Origin: Rhodococcus rhodnii
GTDB lineage: Bacteria > Actinomycetota > Actinomycetes > Mycobacteriales > Pseudonocardiaceae
Length of the DNA stretch: 64,000 nucleotides
Assembly (NCBI GenBank): GCA_000720375.1
Contig: JOAA01000028.1
Coordinates: 136,747-200,746 of the forward strand
Direction: 5' to 3'
The position numbers were made by a program, and so were the translations under genes. The notes below the pieces were generated by a model. It was not told the origin of the DNA. It saw only the letters and a program-made list of their open reading frames with translations, and ran no database searches. Positions within the stretch are counted from its first letter, which is position 1. Every line of letters begins with the position of its first letter. Below, piece after piece: positions 60,046 through 64,000 of the stretch.

Positions 60046-60696
60046 ATGCGGACCTTGCGGCGGGAACTGGCTCGGATCTGGGCCGTGGCGACGGACCGGC
60101 CCCGATGGCAGCTGGTGTTCGCGTGCGTCGTCTCGGTATGGACCTTCGCGTGGGTGGTCGGTCAAGGGATCGCACCGCCGATGAGTCCCTTGGAAGTCCC
60201 CAAGGCGCTGCTCGACTGGGCGGGCGCGCCGGTCGGCTGGCTCGAAGCGGCCGAGGCCTGGGCTCGTGACCCATCTCGCTGGTGGGTGTTCTCCGTCCTC
60301 GCGGTGTGTGGCGGGCTGCTGTGGTGTGCGACCACGGAACGTGCCCAGCTCACGGCGTTGTTCGGCTGGCTGACCGTGCTGGCCGCGGCGGAGGGGATCG
60401 GCTACCACCCGGCGATCTTCCGCGCGGTCATCGCCATGGCCGCGTTCATCACCCTCCTTTGGCTGCTGTCGTTGCCCGGCAAGGTGTCCGTGATGAACAA
60501 CCGGATCACGCTTGTGCCACGGGACGTCATCCGCGCGGGAGCGACCGCGGCGGCGATGGCGGCGATGGTCCCGTTGCTCGCGCTCGGGTTGGTCGTAATC
60601 CGGTTGGTCCGTCCGTACGTCACGCGACCGCCGAAGGTCGTCGTGCCGCGTGCCCGTGAGGCGGCAGAACAGCAGAAGACTCTCGTTCGAGACTGA
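60046..60696 (+). CDS. predicted membrane protein, unknown function
   Basis: A 216-residue protein with four to five hydrophobic segments (WQLVFACVVSVWTFAWVVGQG, WWVFSVLAVCGGLLWC, LFGWLTVLAAAEGIGY, AVIAMAAFITLLWLLSL and AATAAAMAAMVPLLALGLVVIRLV), a basic N-terminus and a charged C-terminal tail. No family is recognised. It is 34 bases after the oxidase and before the transhydrogenase genes; a short hairpin (60702-60717) follows. Confidence 0.7.
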   Translation: MRTLRRELARIWAVATDRPRWQLVFACVVSVWTFAWVVGQGIAPPMSPLEVPKALLDWAGAPVGWLEAAEAWARDPSRWWVFSVLAVCGGLLWCATTERAQLTALFGWLTVLAAAEGIGYHPAIFRAVIAMAAFITLLWLLSLPGKVSVMNNRITLVPRDVIRAGATAAAMAAMVPLLALGLVVIRLVRPYVTRPPKVVVPRAREAAEQQKTLVRD

Positions 60697-60701
60697 AACG
60701 C

Positions 60702-60717
60702 CACCCTTCGATGGGTG
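60702..60717 (+). terminator. weak hairpin before transhydrogenase operon
   Basis: CACCC (60702-60706) pairs with GGGTG (60713-60717). It is small and may be only partly effective as a terminator. Confidence 0.3.
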
Positions 60718-60780
60718 TGGTGCAGACCACACAGTGGTAAAACGGAAGACGTACGTTCTGTTTCCATGGGAGGGTCTCCA

Positions 60781-61857
60781 ATGGCGGATACCCAGAACAT
60801 CGTGGTCGGTGTGCCGCGCGAGTCGGCCCCTGGAGAACGACGGGTTGCTCTCGTCCCCAAAGTCGTGGGACGCCTGCGGTCCGCAGGGCTGAACATCGTG
60901 GTCGAACCCGGCGCCGGTGGTGGGGCGTTGATGTCGGACTGGCTCTACGAGGAAGCCGGGGCCACCCTCGGCGATCCCTGGGCCTGCGATGTGGTCGTGA
61001 AGGTCGCGGCCCCGACGGACGAGGAAATCGCCCGTCTGAAACCTGGCAGCGTGCTGATCGGCTTCCTCGGCACGAACGTCGCGGACGCGTTGGCCGATCG
61101 GGACGTGTGCGGCCTGGCGATGGAAGCCATTCCGCGGATTTCCCGCGCACAGTCGATGGACGCGTTGTCGTCACAGAGCAGCGTCGCCGGTTACCTCGCT
61201 GCTTTGCTTGGCGCGCAACACCTGACGCGCTTCTACCCAATGCTCACAACCGCGGCCGGGACTGTCCCGCCGGCGAAGACGTTGGTTCTCGGTGCTGGTG
61301 TCGCCGGGTTGCAGGCCTTGGCGACGGCTCGCCGTCTCGGCGCGCAGACCACGGGATACGACGTGCGTCCCGAAGTCGCCGAACAGGTGCGTTCGGTCGG
61401 CGCCAAGTGGTTGGACCTCGGCATCGAGGCCGTCGGTGAGGGTGGGTATGCGCGCTCGTTGACCGACGAGGAACGCGCCGAGCAGCTGAAGCGCTTGAAC
61501 GAAGCCGTCATCGGCTACGACGTCGTCATCACCACCGCGCAGGTGCCGGGCCGTCGCGCGCCGATCCTGGTGACCGAGGACTCGGTGACCGCGATGCGCG
61601 CGGGCAGCGTTGTCGTGGACCTCGCTGGCGAGTCCGGCGGGAACTGCGAGCTCAGCGTGCCCGGTGAAGTCGTTGTGCGGCACGACGTGACGATCGTGGC
61701 GCCGTTGAACCTGCCCGCGGCCATGCCGGAGTCCGCGAGCGAGCTGTACTCGCGCAATGTCCAAGCCCTGCTTGAACTTCTGATCACCGACGGACGGCTG
61801 ACGCTCGACTTCGACGACGAGATCGTCGCGTCCGCCTGCGTGACGAGGAGGTCGTGA
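60781..61857 (+). CDS. pntAA: proton-translocating NAD(P) transhydrogenase, alpha-1 subunit
   Basis: The NAD(H)-binding domain I of transhydrogenase, which couples hydride transfer from NADH to NADP with proton flow. It has 358 residues. The family N-terminus VGVPRESAPGERRVALVP is present, with SMDALSSQSSVAGYLAAL, the nucleotide-binding VLGAGVAGLQALATARRLGA and VDLAGESGGNCE. GGGAGGG at 60767-60774 decides the ATG at 60781. In actinobacteria the alpha subunit is split into two genes, as here. Last base of its stop is shared with the ATG of pntAB. Confidence 0.94.
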   Translation: MADTQNIVVGVPRESAPGERRVALVPKVVGRLRSAGLNIVVEPGAGGGALMSDWLYEEAGATLGDPWACDVVVKVAAPTDEEIARLKPGSVLIGFLGTNVADALADRDVCGLAMEAIPRISRAQSMDALSSQSSVAGYLAALLGAQHLTRFYPMLTTAAGTVPPAKTLVLGAGVAGLQALATARRLGAQTTGYDVRPEVAEQVRSVGAKWLDLGIEAVGEGGYARSLTDEERAEQLKRLNEAVIGYDVVITTAQVPGRRAPILVTEDSVTAMRAGSVVVDLAGESGGNCELSVPGEVVVRHDVTIVAPLNLPAAMPESASELYSRNVQALLELLITDGRLTLDFDDEIVASACVTRRS

Positions 61858-62159
61858 TGCTGGTTCAGAACCTGGCCATCCTTGTACTCGCCGGATTCGT
61901 GGGATTCGCGGTGATCTCCAAGGTGCCCAACACCCTGCACACCCCGCTGATGTCGGGCACCAACGCCATCCACGGTATCGTGCTGCTGGGTGCGCTGATC
62001 GTGCTCGGCCTCGGCGCGAGCGGAACCCTCGACCAGATCCTGCTGGTGATCGCGATCGCCTTCGGCACGATCAACGTGGTCGGCGGATTCCTTGTGACAG
62101 ACCGAATGCTCGGCATGTTCAAGGCTGCCAAATCGAATGAAACGGAGCCACGGGAATGA
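61857..62159 (+). CDS. pntAB: NAD(P) transhydrogenase, alpha-2 membrane subunit
   Basis: A 100-residue membrane subunit (part of domain II) with three helices: LVQNLAILVLAGFVGFAVI, GIVLLGALIVLGLGA and LLVIAIAFGTINVVGGFLV, with the family segment SKVPNTLHTPLMSGTNAIHG. AGGAGG at 61846-61851 favours ATG 61857 over GTG 61854. It overlaps both neighbours (TGATG and ATGA), so all three subunits are translationally coupled. Confidence 0.94.
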   Translation: MLVQNLAILVLAGFVGFAVISKVPNTLHTPLMSGTNAIHGIVLLGALIVLGLGASGTLDQILLVIAIAFGTINVVGGFLVTDRMLGMFKAAKSNETEPRE

Positions 62160-63553
62160 GCTGGCTCCAGGATCCCGTCACGATCCAATGCCTGTACATC
62201 GTGGCGTTCGCGTTGTTCATCTACGGCCTGATGGGCCTGACCGGGCCGCGTACCGCCGTGCGCGGCAACTGGCTGGCCGCTGTCGGTATGGCGATCGCGA
62301 TCCTCGCGACCGCGCTGACACCGGGCATGGGCAACTGGTGGCTGATCCTGCTCGGGATCGCGGTGGGTACGGCGATCGGGATTCCCGCGGCACGCAAGGT
62401 GAAGATGACCGCGATGCCCCAGATGGTCGCGCTCTTCAACGGCGTCGGCGGTGGCGCGGTCGCTTTGGTCGCGTGGGTTGAATTCCGGCAGTCCCATGGG
62501 TTTGCCGACGAACCCGCGCACGTCTCGATCGCCACGCTGTTCGCTGCGCTGATCGGTTCGGTGTCGTTCTGGGGGTCCAATGTGGCCTTCGGCAAACTGC
62601 AGGAGATCTTGCCAGGCAAGCCGATCAGCGTCGGCCGGCTGCAACAGCCGCTGAACCTCCTGCTGTTGCTGATCGGTGTCGCTTGCGGTGTCGCGGTTGT
62701 GGCGGGTGGCACGTCCGAGTGGCTGATGATCGGCATTCTCGTGTCGTCCGCGGTTCTGGGACTGATGGTCGTACTGCCTATCGGCGGCGCGGACATGCCG
62801 GTGGTCATCTCGCTGCTGAACGCCCTGACCGGTCTGAGCGCGGCCGCGACGGGCATCGCACTGGACAACACCGCGCTGATCGTGGCCGGGATGATCGTCG
62901 GCGCGTCCGGCACGATCCTGACCAACCTGATGGCGAAGGCCATGAACAGGTCGATCCCCGCGATCGTGGCCGGCGGATTCGGTGGTGGGAGTGGTCCTAG
63001 CTCGTCAGGGCCGACGAACAAGACCGTCCGTCAGACCAGTGCGTCTGACGCCGCCATCCAGATGAGCTATGCGCGCCAGGTTGTCGTTGTCCCTGGTTAT
63101 GGCATGGCCGTCGCCCAGGCGCAGCACGCCGTGCGCGAGATGGCTAAGGAACTGGAGAGCAAGGGCGTGTCCGTCTACTACGCCATCCACCCTGTTGCCG
63201 GGCGCATGCCTGGGCACATGAACGTGCTGCTCGCCGAGGCCGACGTGCCGTATGAGCACCTCAAGGAGATGGACGAGATCAATGGGGAGTTCTCGCGTAC
63301 GGACGTGGCGCTGGTGATCGGGGCGAACGACGTCACCAACCCGGCCGCACACACCGACCCGGGCTCGCCCATCTATGGCATGCCGATCCTGAACGTGAAC
63401 GAGAGCAAATCCGTCATCGTTCTCAAGCGCGGGATGAGCCCGGGGTTCGCCGGAGTCGACAACGACCTCTACTACGACCCGCGGACTTCGATGCTGTTCG
63501 GCGACGCCAAGAAGTCGGTCTCTGCCGTTGTGGAGCAGCTACGTGCCCTCTGA
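62156..63553 (+). CDS. pntB: NAD(P) transhydrogenase, beta subunit
   Basis: A 465-residue subunit. The N-terminal ~270 residues hold about eight to nine membrane helices with domain-II residues (MGNWW, FNGVGGGAVALVAW). The C-terminal domain III binds NADP(H): VVVPGYGMAVAQAQHAVREM, PVAGRMPGHMNVLLAEADVPY, ALVIGANDVTNPAA and KRGMSPGFAGVDNDLYY. It completes the proton pump together with pntAA and pntAB. A long hairpin follows, then the rRNA operon. Confidence 0.95.
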   Translation: MSWLQDPVTIQCLYIVAFALFIYGLMGLTGPRTAVRGNWLAAVGMAIAILATALTPGMGNWWLILLGIAVGTAIGIPAARKVKMTAMPQMVALFNGVGGGAVALVAWVEFRQSHGFADEPAHVSIATLFAALIGSVSFWGSNVAFGKLQEILPGKPISVGRLQQPLNLLLLLIGVACGVAVVAGGTSEWLMIGILVSSAVLGLMVVLPIGGADMPVVISLLNALTGLSAAATGIALDNTALIVAGMIVGASGTILTNLMAKAMNRSIPAIVAGGFGGGSGPSSSGPTNKTVRQTSASDAAIQMSYARQVVVVPGYGMAVAQAQHAVREMAKELESKGVSVYYAIHPVAGRMPGHMNVLLAEADVPYEHLKEMDEINGEFSRTDVALVIGANDVTNPAAHTDPGSPIYGMPILNVNESKSVIVLKRGMSPGFAGVDNDLYYDPRTSMLFGDAKKSVSAVVEQLRAL

Positions 63554-63589
63554 CCTGCGACAACGCAGTTAAGGGGACCCCCCTGAAAC

Positions 63590-63651
63590 GGCCCGTTCCG
63601 GGGCGTGTAACTTTATCTCTGCCAGCGCGGAACGGGCCCCGGAAACCGGGG
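63590..63651 (+). terminator. terminator after pntB
   Basis: GGCCCGTTCCG (63590-63600) pairs with CGGAACGGGCC (63628-63638), 11 bp. A second small stem, CCCCGG/CCGGGG (63637-63651), overlaps its end. It lies 37 bases past pntB and separates it from the rRNA operon. Confidence 0.8.
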
Positions 63652-63734
63652 AACGAGCGAAGGCCCCAAACATAGCAGTACAAGCCCCTTAGAGGGACGG
63701 CCTGAGGTCGCTTCGATAAGGTGTGCGTGTGTTG

Positions 63735-63755
63735 TTTGAGAACTCAACAGTGTGT
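63735..63755 (+). promoter_or_regulatory. boxA-like antitermination element in rRNA leader
   Basis: TTTGAGAACTCAACAGTGTG lies in the leader of the rRNA operon. The TTTGAGAACT core with following CAACAG resembles the actinobacterial boxA region of rRNA leaders and spacers, where Nus factors load to prevent premature termination. Confidence 0.6.
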
Positions 63756-63769
63756 CGATCTATTGAAAG

Positions 63770-63863
63770 CCAGTAGAGCTTTTATTTTGAACCTCGTCGA
63801 GAGGTTCCTTTGAGATCCAGTAGAGCTTTTATTTTGAACCTCGTCGAGAGGTTCCTTTGAGAT
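63770..63863 (+). repeat. perfect tandem duplication of 47 bp in the rRNA leader
   Basis: Units 63770-63816 and 63817-63863 are identical. Each contains a T-rich segment (GAGCTTTTATTTTGAA) and a hairpin GAACCTC/GAGGTTC with a 5-base loop. This lies between the boxA-like site and the 16S gene, in the region that is cut away during pre-16S processing. Confidence 0.9.
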
Positions 63864-63911
63864 GGACAGATAGACCAGATTCGGTCTGTCGGGATCATCC
63901 AACACCATTCA

Positions 63912-64000
63912 TTGTTGGAGAGTTTGATCCTGGCTCAGGACGAACGCTGGCGGCGTGCTTAACACATGCAAGTCGAGCGGTAAGGCCTTTCGGGGTACAC
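63912..64000 (+). rRNA. rrs: 16S ribosomal RNA, 5' end only
   Basis: The sequence GAGTTTGATCCTGGCTCAG followed by GACGAACGCTGGCGG and ACATGCAAGTCGAGCGG is the universal 16S 5' region. By alignment to E. coli numbering the mature end is near 63912. The gene runs past the end of the window. Confidence 0.98.

Noticed and set aside
1..64000. CRISPR arrays, insertion sequences, integrases or biosynthetic megasynthases
   Set aside because: None seen: no regularly spaced palindromic repeats with unique spacers, no transposase or integrase motifs, and no PKS/NRPS domains.

Overview
The window is high-GC actinobacterial chromosome with frequent GTG starts, 4-base gene overlaps and dense housekeeping genes. 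The order glyS ... dgt ... dnaG ... tRNA-Asn is familiar from mycobacteria and relatives. A tuf3-type second EF-Tu, a second type II topoisomerase and many secreted enzymes suggest a soil actinomycete, probably of the Pseudonocardiaceae. That assignment is an inference from gene content; only the first ~90 bases of a 16S rRNA gene lie in the window.

Layout. 0-5.7 kb: a His/Cys-rich metal-binding protein divergent from glyS, an AbiEi-like regulator and a DesK/DesR-type two-component system. 5.7-15.2 kb: YdcF-type protein, dgt, a serpin coupled to a small basic protein, an enoyl-CoA hydratase, an ECF41 sigma factor tail-to-tail with a carboxymuconolactone-decarboxylase-family protein, dnaG, a trans-aconitate methyltransferase-like gene and two tRNAs. 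15.3-27 kb: regulators paired with enzymes (HxlR/NmrA, Lrp/PLP lyase, SoxR, LysR/SDR), a secreted epoxide hydrolase, exonuclease III and two coupled RNHCP zinc-ribbon proteins. 27-31.6 kb: a complete type IIA topoisomerase pair. 31.6-37 kb: a scrambled repeat region behind a PL6 polysaccharide lyase, a 23-residue Cys-rich peptide gene and a GH97 glycosidase. 37-46.9 kb: redox enzymes, a ferritin-like/double-hemerythrin operon, a lipase, xylulokinase, Ogt and a DM13 protein. 47-55 kb: a secreted beta-propeller-like protein, a divergent EF-Tu behind what looks like an attenuator, a streptogrisin-like protease, an Asn/Gln-rich secreted protein, a second two-component system and an Erm-like rRNA methylase. 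55-64 kb: an operon of two FAD-linked oxidases, a TPP enzyme and an acetyltransferase, then the three-gene proton-translocating transhydrogenase and the leader and start of an rRNA operon.

The strongest lead is the tuf3-like region (48.1-49.7 kb). A consensus-like promoter, a possibly leaderless 29-codon reading frame and two mutually exclusive hairpins precede an EF-Tu. That EF-Tu differs from E. coli EF-Tu at positions known from pulvomycin and GE2270A resistance work. This fits an inducible back-up elongation factor controlled by attenuation. An Erm-like rRNA methylase lies 5 kb away, so two potential translation-inhibitor defences occur in one window.

Other items worth attention are the 23-residue peptide with 8 cysteines, the two-module His/Cys metallothionein-like protein, the prion-like Asn/Gln-tract secreted protein, the histidine kinase with an extra C-terminal membrane segment and extracytoplasmic tail, the rebuilt 3' end of the PL6 lyase next to a perfect 100-bp direct repeat, and a perfect 47-bp tandem duplication in the rRNA leader.
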